Positions 1 to 7,050 of a stretch of DNA of 11,396 nt are shown piece by piece. The stretch's first letter is position 1. The number at the start of each line of letters is the position of its first letter. The translations under genes and the position numbers were made by a program. Source of the DNA: Clostridia bacterium (GTDB taxonomy: Bacteria; Bacillota; Clostridia; Lutisporales; Lutisporaceae); the NCBI GenBank assembly GCA_029256365.1, contig JAQSYB010000069.1:1-11396 (forward strand), given 5' to 3'. Below the pieces are notes generated by a model. The model was not told the origin of the DNA. It ran no database searches and was given only the letters and a program-made list of their open reading frames with translations.

Positions 1-662
1 TCGCTGATACCTATTTTGCCAACATCATGCACCAGTCCAGTTATTTCCAATTCTTTTAGCTGTTCTCCCCTAAGCATTAAATGCTTGCCTATGATCTTGG
101 AGTATTCTGATACCCTTTGAGAATGTCCCTGAGTATATACATCCTTGGCCTCTATGGCCACAACCAAAGATTTTACAGTGCTGAAATATTGTTGATTGAT
201 TTGCTGCTGCAGAAAAAACCGATCCATAGCCGCAGATAATATATCACTAATTGACTCGAAAATTTCCATGTCAAAAGCATCTAGTTCCTTATCAAAGCCT
301 AACATCAATACCCCATAGGTTCTATCGGTGGTTAATGGGATAAAATATAATATATTAGAGCTGTCTAAATATGTAAAGGTAATCTTCTGATATTGAAGAG
401 AATTTTCTGCATGCTCCTTCGTTAATCGAACCAGGCAGTCGGCATCACTTGGGTCTTCAAGCTTATATCCGCACATAAAACGAAAGCCATAAGACTTGTT
501 GGCTTCATAAATAGCACTCAAATTACATCCTATACTATCGCCTATCACTTCTAAGGTGTTCTCTAGCATATCTATAATATTACCGGTTGGATTTAATGTT
601 GTTCTACTGATGTTTCTGAGTAAACTTACATGGTCGCCTCGAAATATATTGCTGCTATTCAA
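1..662 (-). CDS. GAF/HD-GYP domain signalling protein (3' end cut by window edge)
   Basis: This is the N-terminal 220 residues of a probable cyclic-di-GMP phosphodiesterase or related HD hydrolase, cut by the left window edge. Residues about 20-155 look like a GAF sensor domain (for example YFIPLTTDRTYGVLMLGFD). A short helical linker follows. From about residue 165 the HD-GYP domain begins with the canonical DVYTQGHSQRVSEYS (H180) and LVHDVGKIGIS (metal-binding pair H212-D213). The GYP part lies outside the window. The frame is closed upstream by TAA at 717-719. The best start is TTG at 662, preceded by AAGGGGTGG at 667-675; the next in-frame ATG would cut into the GAF domain. No membrane segment precedes the GAF domain, so it is probably cytosolic. 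Known for the family: HD-GYP proteins hydrolyse c-di-GMP. Inferred: the GAF domain senses a ligand or partner. Family assignment is firm; substrate is not proven. Confidence 0.85.
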   Translation of the reverse strand, partial: MNSSNIFRGDHVSLLRNISRTTLNPTGNIIDMLENTLEVIGDSIGCNLSAIYEANKSYGFRFMCGYKLEDPSDADCLVRLTKEHAENSLQYQKITFTYLDSSNILYFIPLTTDRTYGVLMLGFDKELDAFDMEIFESISDILSAAMDRFFLQQQINQQYFSTVKSLVVAIEAKDVYTQGHSQRVSEYSKIIGKHLMLRGEQLKELEITGLVHDVGKIGIS

Positions 663-741
663 TCTTCCACCCCTTGCTGCATCTAAACCATATTTTTCTA
701 AAAACCAAGTGATAAATTACAAAGTAGTAATATTTTTATTC

Positions 742-770
742 ATATTAACACAAATTATGGAATGAGTAAA
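742..770 (-). promoter_or_regulatory. Candidate sigma-A promoter of the GAF/HD-GYP gene
   Basis: On the minus strand TTTACT (770-765) is followed after exactly 17 bases by TAATAT (747-742). These resemble -35 and -10 boxes (TTGACA/TATAAT), although the -10 matches only 4 of 6 bases. The site lies just downstream of the terminator of the preceding gene and about 80 bp before the TTG start at 662, so it could drive the GAF/HD-GYP gene alone. The region is AT-rich, so chance matches are likely. Confidence 0.35.
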
Positions 771-803
771 TATAAAACGTCGTATATTGTCTTTTGATGA
801 CGA

Positions 804-837
804 AAAAACAGATGTTAATTACTTAACATCTGTTTTT
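804..837 (-). terminator. Rho-independent terminator of the ferredoxin-like gene
   Basis: A perfect 15-bp inverted repeat (804-818 with 823-837) has a TTAC loop and the core ACAGATGTTAA / TTAACATCTGT. Read leftward, the stem ends in a run of T, as an intrinsic terminator requires. It starts 17 bases after the stop codon of the ferredoxin-like gene. It also has a T-run on the plus strand and so could act in both directions. It separates the ferredoxin-like transcript from the GAF/HD-GYP gene. Confidence 0.85.
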
Positions 838-853
838 CATCAACAAATTGTCA

Positions 854-1633
854 TTAGAAATTTATTTTTTGAGCTTCTCCATTTATACCGATTTTTACTT
901 TATTTAATGGTATATTTTTACCTGAGTCCTCCAAGGCTTGCTCTGCTGCTCTTACAATTCCTCCACAGCATGGTACTTCCATGTAAGCAACAGTAACACT
1001 GTTGATATTATTTCCTTTAATGATTCCCGTAAGCTTTTCAACATAATATTGTACGTCATCCAGCTTCGGACATCCAACTACTACCTTCTTGCCCTTCAGC
1101 AGATCCAAATGATAATTAGGATAAGCAAAAGGGACACAATCAGCTGTTATTAAGAGATCTGCACCCTCAAAATATGGTGCATTTTGCGGAACCAGCATAA
1201 GCTGTACAGGCCACTGTGACAATTGAGGCTTGATTTTTACTTCAATGTCATCTGAGGAGACACTAGCTGATGTTTGTTGTTTCTCTTGTCTATTGATTTC
1301 CATCATTCTGCTGCCTGGGCAACCTCCGCCATGATGGTGTCCACCATGTGCATGTGCGTGATGATCTTGATGATTGTTCATTGTTCTTCCCTCTTTCTCC
1401 AAATGTGTTTTTACTGCAGCCTCATCAAACTCCGCTGCATCTCTTTCTGTTATTTCTATAGCTCCTTGAGGACAATCTCCTAAGCATGCTCCCAAACCAT
1501 CACAAAGATTATCTGACAAAAGCTTTGCCTTACCATCTATTATCTTTATTGCACCTTCAGCGCAGGATGGAACACATAGTCCGCAGCCATTGCATTTTTC
1601 TTCATTAATGTGTACTATTTTTCTCATTGCCAT
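854..1633 (-). CDS. Ferredoxin-like iron-sulfur protein with His-rich linker (4Fe-4S binding protein, 259 aa)
   Basis: The N-terminal ferredoxin domain (residues about 4-62) has a complete first cluster motif, C14-x2-C17-x2-C20-x3-C24. The second motif is C44, C50 and C54-Pro; the expected second Cys is L47. A linker rich in His and Gly follows (residues 88-105, nine His, ending GGGCPGSR). The C-terminal domain (about 136-259) carries scattered conserved-looking Cys in ADCVPFAYP (C166), GCPKLDD (C188) and MEVPCCGG (C222-C223). I recognise this arrangement from uncharacterised '4Fe-4S binding protein' annotations in anaerobes; the biochemical role is not known to me. It is probably a cytosolic redox or metal-handling protein. 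I chose ATG at 1633 because GGAGGT (1641-1646) lies 7 bases upstream; the in-frame ATG at 1681 has no comparable site. The gene appears monocistronic, with its own promoter region and terminator. Confidence 0.85.
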   Translation of the reverse strand: MAMRKIVHINEEKCNGCGLCVPSCAEGAIKIIDGKAKLLSDNLCDGLGACLGDCPQGAIEITERDAAEFDEAAVKTHLEKEGRTMNNHQDHHAHAHGGHHHGGGCPGSRMMEINRQEKQQTSASVSSDDIEVKIKPQLSQWPVQLMLVPQNAPYFEGADLLITADCVPFAYPNYHLDLLKGKKVVVGCPKLDDVQYYVEKLTGIIKGNNINSVTVAYMEVPCCGGIVRAAEQALEDSGKNIPLNKVKIGINGEAQKINF

Positions 1634-1700
1634 TTTTGTTACCTCCAAATATGTTTTATTTATTTCAATTAATTCGTTCATTTATTTCACTTACAAACTC

Positions 1701-1742
1701 ATTATATTCGTTTTTTTTGCTTCTGAATGTGATTTATATCAT
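1701..1742 (-). promoter_or_regulatory. Candidate Crp/Fnr-activated promoter of the ferredoxin-like gene
   Basis: Read leftward, a perfect TATAAT lies at 1706-1701, with no recognisable -35 box at 16-18 bp. At that distance there is instead an inverted repeat TGAT-N4-ATCA (1730-1741, wider form GTGAT-N4-ATCAT at 1729-1742). It resembles the Fnr consensus TTGAT-N4-ATCAA. If transcription starts about 7 bases after the -10 (near 1694), the dyad centre (1735.5) sits at about -41.5, the classic position for a class II Crp/Fnr activator. The regulator itself is not in the window. The region is AT-rich, so this is a hypothesis from layout and motif. Confidence 0.45.
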
Positions 1743-1831
1743 AATATCAAGTTAAATTAATCACAAACATAAGATTTTAAATACTACTATAAGTACACTC
1801 TTTCCTATATTATAATAATATCAACACTATT

Positions 1832-1840
1832 TGTTATAAT
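1832..1840 (+). promoter_or_regulatory. Extended -10 promoter of the YdeI-like gene
   Basis: TGTTATAAT is an exact extended -10 element (TG-N-TATAAT). No good -35 box is present at 16-18 bp, which is usual for extended -10 promoters. It lies 26 bp before the ATG at 1867, and AAAGGAG (1849-1855) falls in the short leader as the ribosome-binding site. The upstream 1743-1831 stretch is simply AT-rich intergenic DNA with no gene I can see. Confidence 0.6.
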
Positions 1841-1866
1841 TATGTCTCAAAGGAGCGAATCAAAAT

Positions 1867-2334
1867 ATGAAAACTTATGAATTTGATGCAAAAATACAAA
1901 AGCATCCAGAAATCAATGCTGCTTTTGTTGATTTCCCATATGATGTTGAAAAGGAATTTGGTGTAAAAGGTCAAGTCAAGGTTTATGCAAGCTTTGATGG
2001 TTATGAATATAGAGGCTCCTTGGCAAAAATGGGTCATGCTTGCCACCGTTTGGGCTTAACGCAAGAGATACGAAATGCCATAGGAAAACAGCCTGGTGAC
2101 ATGGTTCATGTGATTATAAAGCAGGATGTAGCACCTCGTACTGTTGATATTCCGGAGGATTTCTTGAAGGAACTGAATGGAAATCAAAAAGCAAAGAGCT
2201 TTTTTGAAAGCCTATCCTATACAAATAAAAAAGAGTTTGTTGCTTGGATTACAGGGGCTAAAAAAACTGAAACACGAGACAAAAGAATTGCGGATGCAAT
2301 ACTCAAATTATTGAATAATCAGAAGCTGCATTAA
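1867..2334 (+). CDS. YdeI/OmpD-associated family protein (DUF1905 domain), 155 aa
   Basis: The protein begins MKTYEFDAKIQKHPE. The first 90 or so residues match the DUF1905 fold, a small barrel-like domain, with GVKGQVKVYASFDGYEYRGS and later GKQPGDMVHVIIKQD. The C-terminal part (about residues 95-155: PEDFLKELNGNQKAKSFFES and SYTNKKEFVAWITGAKKTET) is the helical YdeI/OmdA ('bacteriocin-protection') domain. No catalytic residues are known for the family, and there is no signal peptide or membrane segment, so it is probably cytosolic. Members are widespread and mostly uncharacterised. The start at 1867 is supported by AAAGGAG 11 bases upstream and an extended -10 promoter. A small membrane ORF starts 20 bp downstream, probably on the same transcript. 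Family assignment is firm and function is unknown. Confidence 0.9.
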   Translation: MKTYEFDAKIQKHPEINAAFVDFPYDVEKEFGVKGQVKVYASFDGYEYRGSLAKMGHACHRLGLTQEIRNAIGKQPGDMVHVIIKQDVAPRTVDIPEDFLKELNGNQKAKSFFESLSYTNKKEFVAWITGAKKTETRDKRIADAILKLLNNQKLH

Positions 2335-2354
2335 CAAAAATAGGGGGTGTTTTT

Positions 2355-2522
2355 TTGAAGAAAAATATAACCAGTATCATTTACTTCATCATAGCATTTA
2401 TCAATTTAACTACTTCCATGGTTTATTTCAGTGGGTACAAAACCAGCATGGGAATTACATACTTATGTTTGGCCATCACATTTATTTTATTAGGAATTGC
2501 TTTCAAAAAAAATAAAAAATAG
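2355..2522 (+). CDS. Small two-helix membrane protein, 55 aa, TTG start
   Basis: I do not recognise this gene. The frame opens with TTG at 2355, preceded at a good distance by AGGGGGTG (2342-2349), and ends at TAG 2520-2522. The 55 residues begin MKKNITSIIYFII. They hold two hydrophobic stretches (about 5-26 and 33-50) joined by a short polar turn (GYKTSMG). The tail is strongly basic (KKNKK), which suggests a hairpin in the membrane with both ends in the cytosol. It starts 20 bp after the YdeI-like gene and lies before the shared terminator, whose stem includes its stop codon, so the two genes are probably co-transcribed. The ribosome-binding site, clean membrane pattern and position support a real gene. 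Its small size and lack of recognised relatives leave doubt. Confidence 0.65.
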   Translation: MKKNITSIIYFIIAFINLTTSMVYFSGYKTSMGITYLCLAITFILLGIAFKKNKK

Positions 2523-2560
2523 AAATGCTAGTCCTAAGAGACTAGCATTTCTATTTTTTA
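2513..2560. terminator. Bidirectional terminator between convergent transcripts
   Basis: A perfect inverted repeat of 21 bp (2513-2533 with 2540-2560) has a 6-base loop (CTAAGA). The core is AGAAATGCTAGTC / GACTAGCATTTCT, flanked by A-run and T-run so that each strand has a 3' U-tract. It serves the rightward YdeI/small-membrane transcript and the leftward purine operon, whose last gene (purD) stops at 2566, five bases from the stem. The left arm contains the stop codon of the small membrane ORF. Confidence 0.9.
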
Positions 2561-2565
2561 ATAAT

Positions 2566-3804
2566 TTATTTTAATGCAATATCCGTTCTAAATTGCTGAT
2601 TTTGAAAGCTGATTTTACCAATTGAAGTGTACACCTTGCTGCGAGCTGCATTGGCATCTGCTCCTAGGGCACTCATCACAAGAACCCTGCCTCCCGCCGT
2701 CTCTAAACTTCCATCTGCAAATCTGGTGCCTGCATATTCTTTTGCTTCTTCAATCCCGTTAATCTCACAGCCCACTTGATATTCCTCAGGATATCCTCCC
2801 GATGTCATAACCACACAAACAGCAGTTTCTTGTGACCATTCTATTTCTGTTGTATCCAACTTGCCTTCAACTACCAGATTGAATAGTTCAAGCAGATCAG
2901 ACTTTAGTCTTGGCAATATGACTTCTGTTTCAGGATCACCAAACCTCACATTAAATTCTAGAACCTTTGGTCCCTCTGATGTAAGCATGATTCCAAAGTA
3001 CAATACACCCTTGTAATTCAATCCTTCCGCTATTAATGCCGCCATGGTCTTATTGATTATTTCCAATGCAACAGTCTCCTCTGCTTCAGAGGTATAGTAA
3101 AAAGCAGGTGAAACCGCACCCATACCACCAGTGTTTAAACCCTTATCCCCTTCTAGTGCTCTTTTATAATCTTGGGCGCTAACCATGGGAGTCATTGTAT
3201 TGCCGTCTACAAAGGCCAGGACTGATACCTCCCTGCCCTGCAAAAACTCTTCTATTACGATGGTATTTCCTGCACTGCCGAATTTCTTATCTGATATAAT
3301 GTCATAAATTACTTCTATGGCTTCCTGCCTGCTCTGTGCGATGATTACGCCTTTCCCCGCAGCGAGTCCATCTACCTTTATCACAATTGGCAAATCAAAA
3401 TATTGAAGATCTGCAACAGCAGTCTCAAAGCTGCTATAAGTTCTATATCTTGCAGTTGGTATTTTATATTTTTGCATAAAATTTTTGGAAAACACCTTGC
3501 TGCCTTCTAATTGTGCAGCCTTTTTATTTGGACCAAAAATACGAAGTCCATTTTGCTGAAATTTGTCCACCAGACCCAAAACAAGGGCTGCTTCAGGACC
3601 AACAATGGTAAGATCAATTTTGTTTTCCAAGGCAAAATCCAATAGCCTATCTGTTTCCTCGGGCTTAATATCTACACATTCAGCTAAGTCAGCGATACCA
3701 GCATTGCCAGGCGCGCAAAACAGCTTTGTCAAACTCGGACTCTGCGACAGCTTATATGCAATTGCGTGTTCCCTTGCACCGCCGCCTATTACAAGTACCC
3801 TCAT
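2566..3804 (-). CDS. purD: Phosphoribosylamine-glycine ligase (GAR synthetase), 412 aa
   Basis: PurD joins phosphoribosylamine and glycine using ATP to make glycinamide ribonucleotide (GAR), the second step of purine synthesis, in the cytosol. The N-terminal domain starts MRVLVIGGGAREHAIAYKLS, a nucleotide-binding loop, and continues with APGNAG and VGPEAAL. The ATP-grasp domain follows (about 100-300): DGLAAGKGV, VIEEFLQGREVSV, and the metal-binding stretch LEFNVRFGDPETE (E283, N285). The C-terminal domain ends with GGRVLVMSALG and FRTDIALK. Length is close to the usual 415-430 residues and it appears intact. ATG at 3804 is preceded by GAGGTG five bases upstream. It is the last gene of the purine operon, 21 bp after purH, and ends just before the terminator. 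PurD supplies the substrate for PurN, two genes upstream. Confidence 0.97.
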   Translation of the reverse strand: MRVLVIGGGAREHAIAYKLSQSPSLTKLFCAPGNAGIADLAECVDIKPEETDRLLDFALENKIDLTIVGPEAALVLGLVDKFQQNGLRIFGPNKKAAQLEGSKVFSKNFMQKYKIPTARYRTYSSFETAVADLQYFDLPIVIKVDGLAAGKGVIIAQSRQEAIEVIYDIISDKKFGSAGNTIVIEEFLQGREVSVLAFVDGNTMTPMVSAQDYKRALEGDKGLNTGGMGAVSPAFYYTSEAEETVALEIINKTMAALIAEGLNYKGVLYFGIMLTSEGPKVLEFNVRFGDPETEVILPRLKSDLLELFNLVVEGKLDTTEIEWSQETAVCVVMTSGGYPEEYQVGCEINGIEEAKEYAGTRFADGSLETAGGRVLVMSALGADANAARSKVYTSIGKISFQNQQFRTDIALK

Positions 3805-3825
3805 ATCTTCACCTCTATCATTTTC

Positions 3826-5367
3826 TTAGTGTTTAAAATGCCTCATACCTGTAAACACCATAGCAATGCTGTACTTATTGCACGCATCGATGGAGTCCTG
3901 ATCCTTCAAAGAACCACCTGGTTGGATAATTGCAGTGATACCTGCCTTTGCAGCCTCTTTTACTACATCATCAAAGGGCAAGAAGGCATCTGAGGCAAGT
4001 ACTGCTCCCTGGGCCTCTGCTCCCGCTCTGTTTAGACTCATTTGAGCCGCCCAAATTCTGTTTGTCTGGCCTGGTCCAATACCTAAAGTACGGTTGTCCT
4101 TAGCAATGACGATGGCATTGGACTTTACATGCTTCACTGCCTTCCATGCAAACAATAGATTCTTCAATTCTAGTTCTGTAGGTTTTCTTTCTGTTACAAT
4201 CTTTAACTCTTGTATTTCGAAGTCCTGTTCATCTTGCTCCTGCAGCAAAAGTCCTCCGCTGATTGTCTTTAACTCAAGCTGCTTTGCATTCTGCTGCTCA
4301 AATTCGTTTAATTGCAGAATCCTTATATTTTTTTTGCCTTTTAAAATTTCCAGGGCATCTTCTTCATAGGCTGGCGCCACCACAATCTCAATAAAAATTT
4401 TGTTTATTTCTTCTGCTGTTTTTTTATCAACAGTTCGATTTAGGGCTACAATGCCGCCAAATATGGATACCTCATCTGCAATATAAGCCTTAGAATAAGC
4501 CTCATATATATTCTCTCCTACCCCGATGCCGCAGGGGTTTGCATGCTTGACCGCCACTGCTGCAGGCTCAGTATACTCCAAAAGTGTTTGCAATGCTCCA
4601 TTTAGGTCATTGATATTGTTGTAGGAAAGCTCCTTGCCGTGAAGTTGAATTGCATTTACCAAGCTTCCCTCCCTGGGCAAAAGTTCTCTATAATAAGCTG
4701 CGGCTTGATGTGGATTCTCACCATATCTCAAATCCTGCTGCTTTTCAAAGGTCATGGTCATGGTATTTGGAAATTGTTCCAAACCCGCCTTTTGCCATAG
4801 ATAATTACCAATTAAGCTATCATAGCTGGCTGTTAAGGAGTATACCTTTGCTGCTAATTGAAATCTTGTAGTCTCTAATGTATTTCCATTTTGCTCTATT
4901 TCCTGCATTACTGCTTCATAGTCAGAAGGATCAACCATTACTGTAACATATTTATAATTCTTTGCAGCGGCTCTCAGCATGGATGGACCGCCTATATCTA
5001 TGTTTTCAATGGCTTCCTCAAGACTTACATTGTACTTTTGTATGGTTTGTCTAAAGGGATAAAGATTCACTATCACCATATCAATTGTATTGATGTCCAG
5101 CTTTGCCAAAGTCTCCATATGCTCCATATTGTCTCGAATCGCCAATAAGCCGCCATGTATCTTTGGATGAAGAGTTTTTACTCTTCCATCCAGGCACTCT
5201 GGATACCCCGTCACATCAGATATCCCGATTACTTCTATACCAGCATCTTGCAGCTCTTTTGCTGTCCCTCCTGTTGAGATAATCTCAAAACCTTGTACTG
5301 CAAGGCGCTTCGCCAGCTCAACGATGCCTGTTTTATCAGAAACGCTTATCAAAGCTCTCTTTTTCAC
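3826..5367 (-). CDS. purH: Bifunctional AICAR formyltransferase / IMP cyclohydrolase, 513 aa
   Basis: PurH carries out the last two steps to IMP: formylation of AICAR with 10-formyl-tetrahydrofolate, then ring closure. The N-terminal MGS-like IMP cyclohydrolase domain (about 1-130) shows ALISVSDKTG, STGGTAKEL and GRVKTLHPKIHGG. The transformylase part (about 200-513) shows DLRYGENPHQ, LSYNNINDLNGA and the catalytic Lys-His pair in VAVKHANPCG (K274-H275), then SIFGGIVALN and near the C-terminus SDAFLPFDDVV and IIQPGGS. Length is typical. The start is GTG at 5367, with GGGAGT 7 bases upstream. An ATG two bases earlier is out of frame and runs straight into TGA (ATGTGA), so it is not the start. 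The gene begins 15 bp after purN and ends 21 bp before purD. Confidence 0.97.
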   Translation of the reverse strand: MKKRALISVSDKTGIVELAKRLAVQGFEIISTGGTAKELQDAGIEVIGISDVTGYPECLDGRVKTLHPKIHGGLLAIRDNMEHMETLAKLDINTIDMVIVNLYPFRQTIQKYNVSLEEAIENIDIGGPSMLRAAAKNYKYVTVMVDPSDYEAVMQEIEQNGNTLETTRFQLAAKVYSLTASYDSLIGNYLWQKAGLEQFPNTMTMTFEKQQDLRYGENPHQAAAYYRELLPREGSLVNAIQLHGKELSYNNINDLNGALQTLLEYTEPAAVAVKHANPCGIGVGENIYEAYSKAYIADEVSIFGGIVALNRTVDKKTAEEINKIFIEIVVAPAYEEDALEILKGKKNIRILQLNEFEQQNAKQLELKTISGGLLLQEQDEQDFEIQELKIVTERKPTELELKNLLFAWKAVKHVKSNAIVIAKDNRTLGIGPGQTNRIWAAQMSLNRAGAEAQGAVLASDAFLPFDDVVKEAAKAGITAIIQPGGSLKDQDSIDACNKYSIAMVFTGMRHFKH

Positions 5368-5382
5368 ATGATCACTCCCTGT

Positions 5383-6006
5383 CTAAAGTATTCTAACCTT
5401 ACGCCCATCCAGCTCCAAACGCCCATCGCAATAAAGCTCTGCAGCCTTGACCAAAAGACTATGTTCCATAGGTAATATCTTTTTTGCAAGTGTTGCCGGG
5501 GTATCATCCTCCGATACTTCTACTGTTTTTTGAAGTATGATTGGTCCTGTATCCGTATTTTCATCTACATAGTGTACCGTTGCGCCAGATACCTTAACAC
5601 CATATTCTATTGCCGCCCTATGCACCTTCTCACCATAGAAGCCCTTTCCGCAAAAGGCAGGTATCAAGGAGGGATGTATATTGATTATTTTGCCCTTGTA
5701 TTCTGCAACCAGCTCGCAAGGTAAAATACTCAAAAAACCTGCCAGTATGATTAAATCAGGTTTCACAGCCGCCAAGCTATTCATCAGCAGAGCGTCAAAT
5801 TCGCCCTCTGCTTTGCATGCTTTTTTGTCGATGCATATAGTAGGTATCACCTGTTTCTCAGCTCTTTGCAGAGCGTAAGCATCGAGACTGTCGGAAATCA
5901 CAATCGCTATCTGCCCCTTTATACTTCCAGCATTTACAGCGTCTATTAAGGCTTGTAAATTGCTGCCGCTTCCCGAGACCAATACCGCTATTTTTTGCTT
6001 TGACAC
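5383..6006 (-). CDS. purN: GAR transformylase (10-formyl-THF dependent), 207 aa
   Basis: PurN formylates glycinamide ribonucleotide using 10-formyl-tetrahydrofolate, the third step of the pathway. The N-terminal phosphate-binding loop is IAVLVSGSGSNLQALID. The catalytic set is present: Asn and His in IINIHPSLIPAF (N109, H111) and Asp in TDTGPIILQ (D152). The CGKGFYGEKVHRA stretch after the HPS motif looks to me like the usual version in clostridia. The start is GTG at 6006, with GGGAGG 9 bases upstream. Its first 19 bases overlap the end of purM (stop at 5988-5990), which suggests translational coupling. Length and motifs are normal. Confidence 0.96.
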   Translation of the reverse strand: MSKQKIAVLVSGSGSNLQALIDAVNAGSIKGQIAIVISDSLDAYALQRAEKQVIPTICIDKKACKAEGEFDALLMNSLAAVKPDLIILAGFLSILPCELVAEYKGKIINIHPSLIPAFCGKGFYGEKVHRAAIEYGVKVSGATVHYVDENTDTGPIILQKTVEVSEDDTPATLAKKILPMEHSLLVKAAELYCDGRLELDGRKVRIL

Positions 6007-7046
6007 AGCTCTATGCCTCCCTCACCCTGAACAACTCTGCCTATGATATATGCCTTTTCATTCATTGCTTCCAATGCTGAAATGACTTGTTCTGCTTCAC
6101 TTTGATTTACAACCAGCACCATTCCAATACCCATATTGAAGGTATTATACATTTCCTGATCCTCAATATTACCAAGCTTTTGCATAAGCTTAAATATTGG
6201 CAGTACTGGGAAGCTTCCTAGGTTTATTTCAACCCTTAACCCTTGGGGGATTGTTCTGGGGATATTTTCAATAAAGCCTCCGCCAGTAATATGCGCAATC
6301 CCTTTTATATCAAAGCTTTCCACAAGCTCTAATATGGTTTTTACATATATCCTTGTAGGCTTTAATAGCTCTGCACCCAAGGTTTCTTCAAGCTCTGGAA
6401 TATAGTCATCTATATTGTAATCATTCAATTCAAAGAAAAGCTTTCTTACAAGGGAATAACCATTGCTGTGTATCCCACTGGAGGCTAAGCCTATTATGAC
6501 ATCGTCCTCTTGAATACCCGCTCCGTTTATTACCTTGTCCTTGTCCACGACCCCAGCAGCAAAACCAGCCAGATCATATTCACCCTTTTTATAAAAGCCT
6601 GGCATCTCTGCTGTTTCACCGCCTATCAAGGCACAGCCTGCTTCCACACAGCCGTCGCATACACCCTTTACTACCTCAGCTGCCACATTTGGCTCCAATA
6701 CGCCGGTACCTATATAATCAAGAAAATACAATGGCTTTGCCCCGTGACAGGCGATATCATTTACACACATGGCAACACAATCGATTCCTATGGTATCATG
6801 TACCCCTGTCATAAAAGCGATTTGCAGCTTGGTACCCACTCCATCGGTGCCAGAAACCATTACTGGTTTTTTATACTTTTCAGTGTCGATTTCAAAAAAG
6901 CCTCCAAAGCTGCCTAGCCCACCAATTACTCCGGGTACTAGTGTCCTTTGTGTATGCTGCTTCATCAATGCAACGGCCTGATAGCCTGCCTCTACATCAA
7001 CACCGGCGCTTTTGTAGGTGACTTTGTCTTTGTTCATGCTTTCCAT
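5988..7046 (-). CDS. purM: Phosphoribosylformylglycinamidine cyclo-ligase (AIR synthetase), 352 aa
   Basis: PurM closes the imidazole ring, turning FGAM into AIR with ATP, the step after PurL. Visible family motifs are KVTYKSAGVDVEAG near the N-terminus, the substrate/ATP loop SGTDGVGTK, VNDIACHGAKPLYFLDYI, GGETAEMPG and HITGGGFIENIPR. The frame stays open upstream to 7151 but would then cover the end of purF with non-PurM sequence. I chose ATG at 7046 (MESMNKDKV), just 4 bases after the purF stop, with AGAAGG inside the end of purF as ribosome-binding site. ATG at 7037 is a possible alternative. The 3' end overlaps purN by 19 bases. Length is typical. Confidence 0.96.
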   Translation of the reverse strand: MESMNKDKVTYKSAGVDVEAGYQAVALMKQHTQRTLVPGVIGGLGSFGGFFEIDTEKYKKPVMVSGTDGVGTKLQIAFMTGVHDTIGIDCVAMCVNDIACHGAKPLYFLDYIGTGVLEPNVAAEVVKGVCDGCVEAGCALIGGETAEMPGFYKKGEYDLAGFAAGVVDKDKVINGAGIQEDDVIIGLASSGIHSNGYSLVRKLFFELNDYNIDDYIPELEETLGAELLKPTRIYVKTILELVESFDIKGIAHITGGGFIENIPRTIPQGLRVEINLGSFPVLPIFKLMQKLGNIEDQEMYNTFNMGIGMVLVVNQSEAEQVISALEAMNEKAYIIGRVVQGEGGIELCQSKK

Positions 7047-7050
7047 CCCA

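Noticed and set aside
1634..1681. Earlier ATG at 1681 for the ferredoxin-like gene
   Set aside because: It would put the GGAGGT site inside the gene, and the added 16 residues precede the usual ferredoxin N-terminus.
1840..2046. Minus-strand open frame of 68 codons opposite the start of the YdeI-like gene
   Set aside because: It covers the promoter and N-terminus of a firmly recognised plus-strand gene and has no coding character.
6510..6917. Plus-strand open frame of 135 codons inside purM
   Set aside because: It lies wholly antisense to a well-supported purM, its translation resembles no family, and no ribosome-binding site or promoter was noted.
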